A stretch of DNA of 64,000 nucleotides from AP-15 sp963716115. GTDB lineage: Bacteria; Pseudomonadota; Alphaproteobacteria; ATCC43930; CGMCC-115725. A program made the position numbers and the translations under genes. The notes under the pieces were generated by a model. It was not told where the DNA came from and made no database searches. It saw only the letters and a list, made by a program, of their open reading frames with translations. This document shows positions 1-9,940 of this stretch, in pieces. Location of the stretch: NCBI GenBank assembly GCA_963716115.1, contig CAVQSZ010000037.1, positions 62,001-126,000 of the forward strand. Direction: 5' to 3'. Positions within the stretch are counted from its first letter, which is position 1; each line of letters opens with the position of its first letter.

Positions 1-711
1 GTAGAGCGCGCCGGCGAGCCCGGCGAAGCCGCCGGCGACGACAAAGGCGGCGAGCTGGTAGGCGCGCACGTTGAGGCCGATAAAGGCGGCGCGCTCGGGA
101 TTGTCGCGGATCGTCGTCAGCATCCGGCCAAACGGAGAACGCGTGATCATCCGCAGCACCGCGATCGAGACCGCGACCAGCACCAAGGTCAGCAGATAAA
201 ATCGGTCGCCGATGCGCAGATCGCCAAAGCCGGGGACAGCCGACATCCAATCGAGGTTGGGGTAGGGGATTTCCGGCAGGCCCTGGTCGCCGCCGGTCAT
301 ATCGTTCCATTTGTAGGCGATCGCCCAGACGATCTGCGAGAAGGCGAGGGTCAGCATCGCGAAGTAGAGCTTGATCAGCCGCACGCAGAAATAGCCCGAC
401 ACCAGCGCGAAGAAGGCGGCGCCGAGCCCGGCCGCCGGAAAGGCCAGGATGAACGGCGCCTCGTAGGTCTTCATCAGGATGCCGCAGACATAGGCGCCGA
501 CGCCGAAATAGGCGACATGGCCGAACGAGACGAGGCCGGTGCTGCCGAGCAACAGGTTGAGGCTGACGGCGAACAGCGCGTCGATGACGATCTGGGCGGC
601 GAGAAAGGTGTCGTAGCGCGAGCCCACCCACGGCACGCTGGCGGCGAGCAGAAACACCACCAGGGTCCACGGGACGCGGCCGGCGAGGGCGGCGCGGCGG
701 CGGCTCATCAT
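1..711 (-). CDS. livM: Branched-chain amino acid ABC transporter permease LivM (partial, C-terminus beyond window)
   Basis: Inner-membrane permease subunit of a LIV-type ABC importer. The reading frame is open from the ATG at 711 to the window edge, giving 237 residues. An Arg-rich N-terminus is followed by several hydrophobic segments, and the family signature (NLLLGSTGLVSFGHVAYFGVG) lies around residues 55-75. The C-terminal part falls outside the window. It lies 10 bp after livH and in the same direction, so livJ-like, livH and livM form one unit whose ATPase genes (livG, livF) should lie further left. A second ATG at 708 is equally possible as the start. Confidence 0.9.
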   Translation of the reverse strand, partial: MMSRRRAALAGRVPWTLVVFLLAASVPWVGSRYDTFLAAQIVIDALFAVSLNLLLGSTGLVSFGHVAYFGVGAYVCGILMKTYEAPFILAFPAAGLGAAFFALVSGYFCVRLIKLYFAMLTLAFSQIVWAIAYKWNDMTGGDQGLPEIPYPNLDWMSAVPGFGDLRIGDRFYLLTLVLVAVSIAVLRMITRSPFGRMLTTIRDNPERAAFIGLNVRAYQLAAFVVAGGFAGLAGALY

Positions 712-721
712 AGCAGAGGGC

Positions 722-1600
722 TCATATCGGTCGGCCGAACAGGCCCCACGGGCGGACGATCAGGATCACCGCCATCAGCGCAAAGACCGAGAACAACGAG
801 AAGCCGGGAAGGATCAGGATGCCGAAGGACAGCACCTGGCCGTAGATCACCGAGCCCCAGAAGGTGCCCCAGAACGAGCCCATGCCGCCGATCACCACGA
901 CGATGAACGCCTGCACGATGATCAGCACGTCCATCCCCGGCACGATGCTCTGGATCGGCGTCACCAGCGCGCCGGAGAGGCCGGCGAGAAACGAGGAGAA
1001 GACGAACATGCCGGTGTAGATCGAGCCGACATTGGCGCCGAGCGCGTCGAGCATCTCGCGGTCGAAGGAGGCCGCCCGCACCATCCGCCCGACGCCGCTG
1101 TGGTTCAGGACCAGCCAGCCGGCAAACGCGATCCCCGGCCCGACCGCCAGGATAAAGAGGTTGTAGAGCGGCTGCGCGGTGCCGAAGATCTCGATGCTGC
1201 CGGCCAGCACCGGGGGGGTGGAGACCGAGAGCTGGCCGGTGCCCCAGATGAACTTCGCGGCGTCGCCCAGGATCAGCACCAGCGCGTAGGTGAAGAGCAG
1301 CTGATAGAGCTCCTCGCGGCCGTAGAGATGGCGGAAGAAGAGCCGTTCTACGACCGCGCCGAGCAGGCCCACGCCGAGCGCGGCAAACAGCGCCGCGGGC
1401 CAGAACGCCTCGGCCGAGGGATGCAGCCACTGCACCGTCTGCCAGGCGAGATAGGCGCCGATCATGTAGAACGAGCCGTGCGCGAAATTTATGACGCGCA
1501 TCACGCCGAAGACCAGCGACAGCCCCGAGGCGATCAGGAACAGGAACATCGCCGTCGTCAGGCCGGCCATGAACTGGCTGAACAGAAACGACGCCGCCAC
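722..1600 (-). CDS. livH: Branched-chain amino acid ABC transporter permease LivH
   Basis: A 292-residue polytopic permease of the LivH family, partner of LivM in branched-chain amino acid or related import. The N-terminal signature region (GLSLVFGVMRVINFAHGSF, about residues 27-45) is typical, and hydrophobic helices run along the whole length. The start is a GTG at 1600; an in-frame ATG at 1570 (MAGLTT...) would remove ten residues but is less like the family. The repeat at 1609-1721 ends almost on the ribosome-binding region. It is probably co-transcribed with livM downstream and with the binding-protein gene upstream. Confidence 0.92.
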   Translation of the reverse strand: MAASFLFSQFMAGLTTAMFLFLIASGLSLVFGVMRVINFAHGSFYMIGAYLAWQTVQWLHPSAEAFWPAALFAALGVGLLGAVVERLFFRHLYGREELYQLLFTYALVLILGDAAKFIWGTGQLSVSTPPVLAGSIEIFGTAQPLYNLFILAVGPGIAFAGWLVLNHSGVGRMVRAASFDREMLDALGANVGSIYTGMFVFSSFLAGLSGALVTPIQSIVPGMDVLIIVQAFIVVVIGGMGSFWGTFWGSVIYGQVLSFGILILPGFSLFSVFALMAVILIVRPWGLFGRPI

Positions 1601-1608
1601 CTGCTGCC

Positions 1609-1721
1609 CCTCACCCTCCCGCTACGCGGGCCCCTCCCTCTCCCCGCTCGCGCGGGGCGAGGTTATTCAACGGCACACCCCCTCGCCCCGCTTGCGGGGA
1701 GAGGGCCGGGGTGAGGGGCAT
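1609..1721. repeat. Palindromic intergenic repeat (CTCGCCCCGC-type), two modules
   Basis: Two GC-rich inverted repeats built on CTCTCCCCGC / GCGGGGCGAG arms sit in the 126 bp between the binding-protein gene and livH. The same core recurs at 33491-33533 and 33707-33749, with a diverged form at 32085-32190. As RNA these would fold strongly, so they could attenuate or stabilise the transcript between livJ and livH. Confidence 0.7.
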
Positions 1722-1726
1722 TTGCC

Positions 1727-2923
1727 TCAGTTCGTTTCGGTCGCCGGCGGCAGCAGCTCGGGATCCTTCATGACGGCGAACGGATAGCTCGCCTCCTTGA
1801 CCATGACGCCCCAATACTCCGGCGCGAAGGTCTCGTGCGACTTGGCGCTGAAGGTCCGCTTGCCGACCGGCGTGTCGAAGGTCATGCCCAGGAGCGCCTT
1901 GGCCACGTCGTCGCTCTTGGTGTCGCCGGCCTTCTTGATGCCGTCGGCCAGCGCGTAGATCGCCTGATAGCCGACGATCGACCACCCCGAGGCGTATTTC
2001 GCCTTGGCGTAGGCCGTCAGATCCGCGATGAACTTCTTGTGCGCCGGCGGCTCGGTTCCGGCCCAGACCACCGGGTCGTAGGCGTCGGAGACGATGCCGT
2101 AGGGATAGTCGGGGCCGAGCGCCTGCGCCTCGTCGGTGGTGCCGACCTCGGCGCCGTCGATCATGCGGTTGTTGATCGCCTTGAAGTAGCCGCGCGGGGT
2201 CGCCTCCTTCGAGAAGGTGACGAAATCGCCGGCGAACAGCGAGCAATAGACGGCGTCCGGCTTCTTGCCCATCTGCGCGGTAATGAAGGCGGTGAAGTCG
2301 GGCTCGCCGAGCTTCGGCCATTGCTGGTCGACGATGGTGATGTCGGGGCGCAGCTTTTTGAGGCTGGCGATAAAAGCGGCGATCGAGTCCCGGCCATAGG
2401 CGTAGTCGGGCGCGATCGTGGCCACAGTTTTGACGTCCTTCCACCGCGCCATCAGGGTCGCGCCCGCCACCCCCTCGACATCGGTGTTCGAGGCGACGCG
2501 GAAGATATAGGGGTGGAGATGCTTCTCATCGGTCAGGATCGTGCTCTTCGACGTGGGCGCGATAAAGACGATCTTGTTTTCCTTGGCCACCGTCGAGACC
2601 GCCGGCGCCTCGGCCGAGGTCAGGGTGCCGACCAGGAAGTCGACATTGTTCTTGATGATCAGCTCGCGGGCGACGCGAACCGCCTCGTCGGCGTTGGCCT
2701 TGCTGTCGCGCGACAGGAGCTCCAGCTTGCGGCCGAGGACGCCGCCTTTGGCGTTGATCTCCGATACCGCAAGCTCGGCCCCCTTCAGCACCGGCTCGCC
2801 ATAGACCGCGGTCGGCCCCGACAGCGGGATCGGAAAGCCGATCTTGATCGGCTCGGCCGCCCAGACCGGCGGCGACGCCAAAGCAGCAGCGCAAGCGAGC
2901 GCCAGGATATGGCCGCGCAACAT
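1727..2923 (-). CDS. ABC transporter substrate-binding protein, LivJ type
   Basis: A 398-residue periplasmic binding protein of the leucine/isoleucine/valine-binding family. Residues 1-22 form a Sec signal peptide ending WAA. The mature domain opens with the classic IKIGFPIPLSGPTAVYG stretch and then shows the two-lobed Peripla_BP_6 pattern. A GGAG motif lies 8 bp before the ATG at 2923. It is the first gene of the liv-type unit. Ligand specificity cannot be read from the sequence; this family also binds aromatic compounds, urea and amides. Confidence is high for the family and low for the ligand. Confidence 0.9.
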   Translation of the reverse strand: MLRGHILALACAAALASPPVWAAEPIKIGFPIPLSGPTAVYGEPVLKGAELAVSEINAKGGVLGRKLELLSRDSKANADEAVRVARELIIKNNVDFLVGTLTSAEAPAVSTVAKENKIVFIAPTSKSTILTDEKHLHPYIFRVASNTDVEGVAGATLMARWKDVKTVATIAPDYAYGRDSIAAFIASLKKLRPDITIVDQQWPKLGEPDFTAFITAQMGKKPDAVYCSLFAGDFVTFSKEATPRGYFKAINNRMIDGAEVGTTDEAQALGPDYPYGIVSDAYDPVVWAGTEPPAHKKFIADLTAYAKAKYASGWSIVGYQAIYALADGIKKAGDTKSDDVAKALLGMTFDTPVGKRTFSAKSHETFAPEYWGVMVKEASYPFAVMKDPELLPPATETN

Positions 2924-2991
2924 GTCGATGTCTCCGATCCCTGTTCAAAAGTGCCCTTCAGAAGCAGTTGCACCATCCTTGCCGCACCGTG

Positions 2992-4009
2992 TCAAGGCGT
3001 GGCGTGTCGCGCACCCCACCGCTGCCGCCAGGCGGGAACGCCGCCGAGCGGGCGGGCGGCGATGAGGGCGCGCATGACGGCGCGGGCAAGGCAGTCGGCG
3101 GCGGCGCTGCCGAGCCGCAGAAGGCTCGCCGGGTCGGCCGGCGGCCCCGAGCCGGTCGCCAGCGCGAACACGGTGTCGCCGTCGTAGGGCGTGTGCGCCG
3201 GGCGGATGGCGCGGGCGAGCCCGTCCTGCGCCATGATCGCAAACCGCCGACAACCGCCGGCGTCGAGCGCGGCGTCGGTGGCGACCACCGCGATCGTCGT
3301 GTTGCCGCCGGGCCCGACCGAGCCGCACTGAGAGAAATCCTCGAGGTCCAGAGCCGCGTCGGGGATTGCCGGCTGCGGCTCGATCTCGCCCGCGAGCGCC
3401 AGATCGGCCGCCCAAAACCGCCCGCAATCCGGCCGCACCGTCGAGCCCCAGCTGTTGACCGCGACGACGGCCCCGACCATCGCCCCGCCGGCGAGGTGCT
3501 GTGAGGCGCTGCCGAGCCCGCCCTTGAGCTTTCCGGCCGTGGCGCCGAGCCCGGCCCCGGCATTGCCCAGCGCGAAGTCCTTGGCGGCGGCGGCCGCCGC
3601 CGCGCGGCCGAGCGCGCGGTAGGGCGGCTCGCCGGTCCAGGCGCGGCGGCCGGGGAAGCCGAGGTCGAACAGGATCGCCGCCGGCACAATCGGCACCCGG
3701 ACCGCGCCCACCGCGAAGCCGCGGCCTGCTTCCGCAGAGCCAATCCATGATGCCAGCCGCGGCGTCGAGCCCGAAGGCGGAGCCGCCGGAGAGCACGATC
3801 GCGTCGATCCGGTCGACCAGCGTCTCGGGTGCGAGCAGCTCGGTCTCGCGGCTGCCGGGCGCGCCGCCGCGGACATCGACCGCGGCGATCGCCGGCTATT
3901 CGGCCAATACGACCGTCGTGCCGGTGATGCCGTCCCGGTCCTCCGCCTGCCCGATCAGGATCCCCGGCACGTCCGTGATCAGATTGCGCGGGCCGGCCGT
4001 GCTCGCCAT
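2992..4009 (-). pseudogene. P1 family peptidase (DmpA/S58-like), disrupted by a stop codon and a frameshift
   Basis: Members are N-terminal-nucleophile aminopeptidases that cleave themselves before a catalytic Ser. Joined across frames the product is about 338 residues and begins NLITDVPGILIGQAEDRDGITG, the standard start of the family, after an ATG at 4009 preceded by GGGAGG. An in-frame TAG lies at codon 38 (3896-3898), where relatives have one residue between AE and P. A single extra base near 3736 shifts the frame inside the AGIMDWL...EAGRGFAVG region. Downstream the frame is intact to the TGA at 2992, with GGLGSASQ and VNSWGST visible near the self-cleavage site. The longest uninterrupted frame is only 2992-3876. 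As it stands the gene cannot make the full protein; either it is a young pseudogene or both lesions are sequence errors. Confidence 0.85.
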
Positions 4010-4168
4010 TCATCCTCCCAGCATCGAAATCGGCCCGCCGGCGGCGCGCGCCGGCCCATCGGGTATACTGCCTCCTCGCCTGCGCGCCCGGCTTTGCGGC
4101 GATCGGTCGGGCGAGGAGCGAGAATTGCCGATATGATCGGCCGCGACAACTCGGATCGGGAGGCGGCA

Positions 4169-4915
4169 ATGCGTTGTTGGACATTCGCCATCGCGCTGTT
4201 CGCGGCTACCGCCGCAGCGGCTTCCGCAGGCGCGCAAAACCCGCCGGCTTCGCCCGCGACCGTGCGAACCGTGGTCGCCGGCTCCAGGCTTGCCGGCTTG
4301 GGCGCGTCGCCGCTCTATTTCAGGGCCTTGTCCGTGACCATCCCGGCGGGCGAGACGAGCCAGGCCAGCGCACCCGACGGCATCCTCTACCAGCTTTCGG
4401 GATCGACCGAGGTCTCGGCCGGCGGCCAGACGAAAACCATCGGCCCGGGGGAAGCGGCGTTCATCGCCGGCGGCGGCGCCGCGTCGCTGAAGGCCGCCAG
4501 CGGCGGGCCGTCGAGCGCGCTCCACTTCCTCCTCGCTCCGGCGGCGGCGCTCGATCAGCCGGCGGACGCCGCACCGGCCGTTGTCAAGGAGCTCTACCGC
4601 ACGCCGGCGCCGATCCCCGACCTCAAACCCGGCGGTTACGAGATCAATCTGACGCGCATCGCCTTTCCGCCGCGGATGCCGTCGAACCCGCCGCATCACC
4701 GCTCGGGCGCCGCGCTCTACTACATCCTCTCCGGCGACGGCGCCAACACGGTCGAGGGCAAGACCGCCCAGAGGGGGCCCGGCTCGTTGATCTACGAGCC
4801 CTCCGACCTGGTTCACCAATGGGGCAATCCCGGCGGCGAGCCGCTGACGTTCCTGGCCTTCAACATCAATCCCGAAGGCATCGCGGCCGTCCTGCCGGCC
4901 GCGCCGCAAAGATGA
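4169..4915 (+). CDS. Secreted bicupin domain protein
   Basis: A 248-residue protein with a signal peptide (about residues 1-22, ending ASAGA) and two cupin barrels. The second carries the conserved PPHHRSGAALYYILSGDG stretch (near residue 180) with His and Glu/Tyr positions expected in a small-molecule or metal cupin. The ATG at 4169 is chosen because GGGAGG precedes it by 5 bp and it gives a clean signal sequence; an upstream frame extension to 4094 lacks these. It ends 13 bp before the amidohydrolase gene, so the two are probably co-transcribed. Substrate unknown. Confidence 0.8.
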   Translation: MRCWTFAIALFAATAAAASAGAQNPPASPATVRTVVAGSRLAGLGASPLYFRALSVTIPAGETSQASAPDGILYQLSGSTEVSAGGQTKTIGPGEAAFIAGGGAASLKAASGGPSSALHFLLAPAAALDQPADAAPAVVKELYRTPAPIPDLKPGGYEINLTRIAFPPRMPSNPPHHRSGAALYYILSGDGANTVEGKTAQRGPGSLIYEPSDLVHQWGNPGGEPLTFLAFNINPEGIAAVLPAAPQR

Positions 4916-4928
4916 GGAGGACGCTGTC

Positions 4929-6369
4929 GTGACTGCGACCGTCATCAGGGACGCCGACTGGGCAATCGCCTGGGACGAGGCGGCCCGGCGCCACGTCTAT
5001 CGCCGCCATGTCGATATCGCCTTCGTCGACGGCTCGATCACCTTCGTCGGCCACGGCTATTCCCGGCCCGCGGACCGGGTGATCGACGGCAAGGACCGGC
5101 TGGTGCTGCCGGGGCTGATCGACATCCATTCGCACCCGGAGCACGAGCCGCTCTACCGCGGCGTGCGCGAGGAGCACGGGCTGCGAAACATGCACATGAC
5201 CGGGCTCTACGAGCGCTCGCAGGCCTATTCGGCGCCCGACGAGGAGGCGCGCGCCGCCAGCGCCGAGTTCGCCTATTGCGAATTGCTGCTGAGCGGCGTC
5301 ACCTCGCTGGTCGACATCTCGGCGCCGTGGGACGGCTGGATCGACCTCTTCGCCAAAAGCGGCCTGCGCGGCTTTCTGGCGCCCGGCTACGCCTCGGCGC
5401 GCTGGCGGCTGGAGAATGATTGGGAGCTGAAGTTCGACTGGGACGAGGCGCGCGGGCGCGAGGGCTTTGCGGCGGCGCTGCGGCTGATCGACCGGGCGGC
5501 GCAGCACCCGAGCGGGCGGCTCTCCGGCGTCGTCTCGCCGGCCCAGATCGACACCTGCGCCGCCGACCTCTTGCGCGACAGCCGTGACGCGGCGCGCGAG
5601 CGCGGGCTGCCCTTCACCGTGCACGTCGCGCAGAGCGTCGTCGAGGTGCAGGAGATGATCCGCCGCCACGGCAAGACGCCGGTGCAGTGGGCGCACGAGA
5701 TCGGCATCCTCGGGCCGGGGACGATCCTCGGCCATGCGCTCTTTCTCGACACCCATTCCTGGGTCCGCTGGTGGACCAAGACCGACCTCGCGCTGATCGG
5801 CGCCAGCGGCTCCTCGGTCGCGCATTGCCCGACGCCGTTCTCCCGCTACGGCCAGATCATGGAGAATTTCGGCGACTATCTGCGCGCCGGCGTCAACATG
5901 GGGCTCGGCACCGACACGACGCCGCACAACCTCGTCGAGGAGATGCGCAAGGCGGCGGTCTTCGCCCGCATCGCGGCGCGCGACATCGAGACCGTGAGCG
6001 TGGCCGATTTGCTGCACGCGGCGACGGTCGGCGGGGCCGCCGCGCTGCTGCGCGACGACCTCGGCCGGCTGGCGCCCGGCATGAAGGCCGACCTCGTGAT
6101 CGTCGATTTGACGGTCCCGCAGATGATGCCGGCGCGCGACCCGCTGCGCTCGTTCGTCTTCCACGCCGCCGACCGGGCGGTGCGCGACGTGTTCGTCGAC
6201 GGGCGGCAGGCTGGTGGCCGACGGCAAGGTCTTGACGCTCGACCAAGCCGGCGCCGCGCGCCGCCTCGCCGAGGCCCAGGCGCGCATGCTCGACGCCGCC
6301 CCGCGGCGCGACTACCGCGGCCGCCGCGCCGAGGAGATCACGCCGTTGAGCCTGCCGCTCGCCGAATGA
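4929..6369 (+). CDS. Amidohydrolase family protein (cytosine deaminase/chlorohydrolase-like), frameshifted near the 3' end
   Basis: Metal-dependent TIM-barrel hydrolase of the amidohydrolase superfamily. Visible metal-site motifs: HSHPEHE at residues 67-73 after the VLPGLIDIH entry, TVHVAQS, LGHALFLD, VAHCPTPFSRYG and GLGTDTTPHN (metal-binding Asp). The start is a GTG at 4929 behind GAGGAGG. One extra base near 6209 (after VFVDGRQ) moves the frame; the correct tail LVADGKVLTLDQ... continues to a TGA at 6367-6369. The uncorrected frame runs past it and would give a 519-residue product with a nonsense tail. Its partner gene is the bicupin just upstream. The exact substrate (an amine, amide or halide leaving group) cannot be told. 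Confidence 0.85.
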
Positions 6370-6411
6370 CGGCCACCGGTTCCGGCGCCCGCCTCGCGGC
6401 CCGCCGCCGGA

Positions 6412-6888
6412 TCAGGTCGTCTTCATCTGGGTCAGGTCGTAGCCGACCGATTCGGGGCTGCCGCCGACGCCCGGATCCTCGCCGGTGAATGTCTTGGTGA
6501 TCTTGGTGAAGTTGAGCGACAGCGTTTCGCCCGGCATGTCGCCGCTGCTGCTCAGCGAATAGCCGCTGATCCCGGTGTTCTCCAGATCGTAGGTCAGAAA
6601 CGTGACCACCCCGCCCTTGTGCGTGGTCGTGAACTTGATCTGGACCTTGTTGTCGAGCTTGCCGCCGACCGCATCCAGAAACAATTTGGGCGAGGCGACG
6701 TCGGTCAGCTTGGAGACGGTCACCTCGCTGAGGCTCGGCTCGCTGTGCTCGCGCGAGGTCGAGCCGCGCGCCGCCGTGCCGATCCCCCGGCCGACGCCCC
6801 ATTGGAACGAATTGAGCTCGATCCAATCCTTGAAGTCGGCCGTCGTGACCGGACCCTTGATGCTGCCGTACTTCATGTAGATCGCCAT
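6412..6888 (-). CDS. hcp: T6SS tube protein Hcp
   Basis: A 158-residue Hcp1-family protein, the hexameric ring that stacks into the inner tube of the type VI secretion system and is exported. It has the family N-terminus (AIYMKYGSIKG), the SFQWGVGRGI stretch and the central EVTVSKLTD-SPKLF pattern. A GGGAGA motif precedes the ATG at 6888. It follows clpV by about 40 bp on the same strand, so clpV and hcp form the leftward arm of the T6SS locus. The length matches the family. Confidence 0.95.
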   Translation of the reverse strand: MAIYMKYGSIKGPVTTADFKDWIELNSFQWGVGRGIGTAARGSTSREHSEPSLSEVTVSKLTDVASPKLFLDAVGGKLDNKVQIKFTTTHKGGVVTFLTYDLENTGISGYSLSSSGDMPGETLSLNFTKITKTFTGEDPGVGGSPESVGYDLTQMKTT

Positions 6889-6928
6889 CTACTTTCTCCC
6901 ATCCTTGTCCGGTCAAGCGGAATTGGTA

Positions 6929-9569
6929 TTAGTTGATAGTATAGCAGAAGGAGCCGGCGCTGTCCATTCCCACCCGCACGCTGCCGATCGGCCGGCCGTC
7001 GGCCATCCGGGCGAGCACCTCGGCCGACAGCTCGGGCAGGAGCGTGCTCGACAGGATCTTCTCGATGTTGCGCGCCCCCGACGCGGTCTCGGTGCAGCGC
7101 GAGACGATCGCCTGCACCAACGCCGGCTCGTACTCGAAGCCGGCGCGGTAGCTGTCGAGCACCCGGCGGCGGATGCGCTCGAGCTGCAAGCCGACGATCT
7201 GGCCGATCACCGCCTCGGAAAGCGGCAGATAGGGGACCAGCATGACCCGGCCGAGAAACGCCGGCTTGAAGAATTTCGCCAGCTCCGGCCGCAGCGCCTC
7301 GCCCAAGGCCGGCGCGTCGGGCGCCGTTTCCGGGTCGGCGAACAGCTTCTCGATCAGCTCGCTGCCGGCGTTCGAGGTCATGATCAGGACGCTGTTCTTG
7401 AAATCGATGTCGCGGCCTTCGCCGTCCTTCATCATGCCCTTGTCGAAGACCTGGAAGAACACGTCCTGCACGCCCGGATGCGCCTTTTCCATCTCGTCGA
7501 GCAGGATCACCGAATAGGGCCGGCGCCGCACCGCCTCGGTCAGGACGCCGCCCTCGCCATAGCCGACATAGCCGGGCGGGCTGCCCATCAACAGGCTGAC
7601 TTTGTGCTCCTCCTTGAACTCGCTCATGTTGATGACGGTCAAATTCTGCTCGCCGCCGTAGAGCAGATCGGCCAGGGTCAGCGCGGTTTCGGTCTTGCCC
7701 GTGCCCGACGGGCCGACCAGCAGAAAGACGCCGATCGGCTTGCGCGGGTCGGTGAGCCCGGCGCGCGAGGTGCGGATCGCCTGCGCCACCGCTTCGAGCG
7801 CATGCGGCTGGCCGACGACGCGCTCGGCCATCGCCTCCTTCAGATGCAGCACGGTGCGGATCTCGTCGGACTGCATGCGACCGGCCGGGATGCCGGTCCA
7901 GCCCTCGACGATCTCGGCCGTCGCCTGCGCGTCGACCACCGGAAAGATCAGCGGCCGCTCGCCCTGGACGCCGCGCAGCGTGCTCCACAGCTCGGCGAGC
8001 GCGGCGCGCGCGGCGTCCTTGTCCTCGCCGTTCGCCGGGTCCTCGATCGCCGCCCGCTGCGTAGCGATCTTCTCGGCCAGCGCCTTTTCCTGCGCCCATT
8101 GCCCGTCGAGCGCTTTCAGCTCGTCCTCGGCCATGGCCCGCTCGCCCTGCGAGCTCGGCCTTGCGCGCGTCGTGGTCGGCGCCGGTCGCCGCCTCGCGGT
8201 CGAGGATCGCCGCCTCGGTGTCGATCATCGCGATGCGCCGCCGCCGGTCCTCGATCGCCGCCGGGATCGCCGCCTGGCTCATCGCCACCCGCGCGCAGGC
8301 CGTGTCGATCAGCGACACCGCCTTGTCGGGGAGCTGGCGGCTCGGGATGTAGCGCGCCGAGAGGCGCACCGCCTCGCTGACCGCCTCGTCGAGGATGCGC
8401 ACGTGGTGGTGCTTTTCGAGCGTGTCGACGAGGCCGCGCAGCATCGCGATCGCGGTCGCCTCGCTCGGCTCCTCCACCTTGACCACCTGAAAGCGGCGGG
8501 TCAGCGCTGCGTCCTTTTCGAAATACTTCTTGTACTCGGCCCAGGTGGTGGCGGCGATCGTGCGCAATTCGCCGCGCGCCAACGCCGGCTTCAACAGGTT
8601 CGCCGCGTCGTTCTGGCCGGCCGCGGCGCCGGCCCCGACCACGGTGTGCGCCTCGTCGATGAAGAGGATGATCGGGCGCGGGCTCGCCTTGACCTCCTCG
8701 ATCACCGATTTCAGCCGGTTCTCGAACTCGCCGCGGACCCCGGCCCCGGCCTGCAAGAGCCCGAGATCGAGCGTGCGCACGATCACGTCGCGCAAGGCCG
8801 GCGGCACGTCGCCCTCGGCGATGCGCAGCGCAAAGCCCTCGACCACCGCGGTCTTGCCGACCCCGGCCTCGCCGGTCAGGATCGGGTTGTTCTGGCGCCG
8901 CCGGGTCAGGATGTCGACGACCTGGCGGATCTCGCTGTCGCGGCCGAGGATCGGGTCGATCTTGCCGGCGCGCGCGCTCGCGGTCAGGTCGATCGTGAAC
9001 TGCGAGAGCGCGCCGGACGCCGCGCCCGTCGGCGCGTTGGCGCCGTTTCCGACGGCCGGCGGCCCTTCGGTCGTGGTGGTGGCGGTCGCGGCCTCGCTGC
9101 TGGCGGCGGTCACTGCGGCGAAGTCGCGCTTGAGCGCATCGGCCGGGATCCGCAATAGCTGGCCCGAGGCGTCGCGGGCGCGCCGGGCCAGCGCCTCGTC
9201 GGCGACCAGCGCCCAAATGAGATGTCCTGAGCGCAGCCGGGTCAGCCCGTGCTCGACCGAGGCCAGCAGCCACGCCTCCTTGGCGAGGTCGACGATCTCC
9301 GGCGACAGGCTCGGCGCCCGCGCGTTGCCGGTGCGCATGCGGTCGAGCGCCCGGCCGAGGTCGGCGCGCAGCCGCCCTTCGTCGACCTCGTAATGACGCA
9401 GGATCGCCGCCGCGTCGCCGTCGGCGGCATCGAGCAGCTTTAAGAGCCAGTGCTCGATCTCGACATTATAGTGCGTCCGCGACAGGGTCAGCCCCGCCGC
9501 CGCCTCGAGCGCGCGGCGGCACGGCTCGTTCAGCCGGCCGACCAAAGATTTCAGATCGATTGCCGCCAT
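6929..9569 (-). CDS. clpV: T6SS AAA+ ATPase ClpV (TssH), one-base frameshift in the middle
   Basis: ClpV disassembles contracted T6SS sheaths in the cytosol. Joined, the product is about 879 residues, the usual family length. It has a Clp N-domain (1-150), a first AAA module with Walker A GEAGVGKT at residues 233-240 and Walker B FIDEAH, then a second module with GPSGTGKTE and the conserved SEFKEEHKVS and GSPPGYVGYGEGG segments. An extra G near 8145 (about residue 475, in the coiled-coil insert) splits it into an N-terminal frame and a separate 6929-8134 frame. Every conserved block on both sides is intact, which favours a recent lesion or a base-calling error. It reads divergently from tssA across a 371-bp gap. 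Confidence 0.93.
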
Positions 9570-9940
9570 CCGGCGCCGTCCTGGTCGAAAGCTGGGCCAT
9601 CCCCCGCTGCGCCACGGTAGGCGTTGCGCCGATGCCTGTCCAGACGGCTGCGGCGCCTCGACCGAAGATCCGCTCGGCGAGATCGCGTTGCCCGGAGCTG
9701 CGTACCGTCTCGACGTGTCCGCAGATACGCGTCAGCGCGCCGCCCAGCTCGGGAGCAATGCGGATGTCGCATCGCCGCACGCCGCATCCATTCAATGACC
9801 TGCGCGATGCGTGTCGTTGCTCTGCATCTGACCAAAGCCAATTGCCCGTGAGGGCCAGACGAGGCCCTAGTGTTTTGATCGCAGGGCTTGTCCAGTATGA
9901 TCGCCTTCGGCACTGGCGGCGCAGGCTAGCAGGAGTGCGA
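9570..9940. promoter_or_regulatory. Divergent intergenic region between clpV and tssA
   Basis: 371 bp with no convincing gene, expected to hold promoters for both arms of the T6SS locus. A TATGAT hexamer at 9896-9901 lies 40 bp before the tssA start, with TTTTGA 17 bp upstream as a weak -35. The same AGTATGAT octamer recurs before tssB. No clear sigma-54 (-24/-12) site was seen. Confidence 0.4.
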
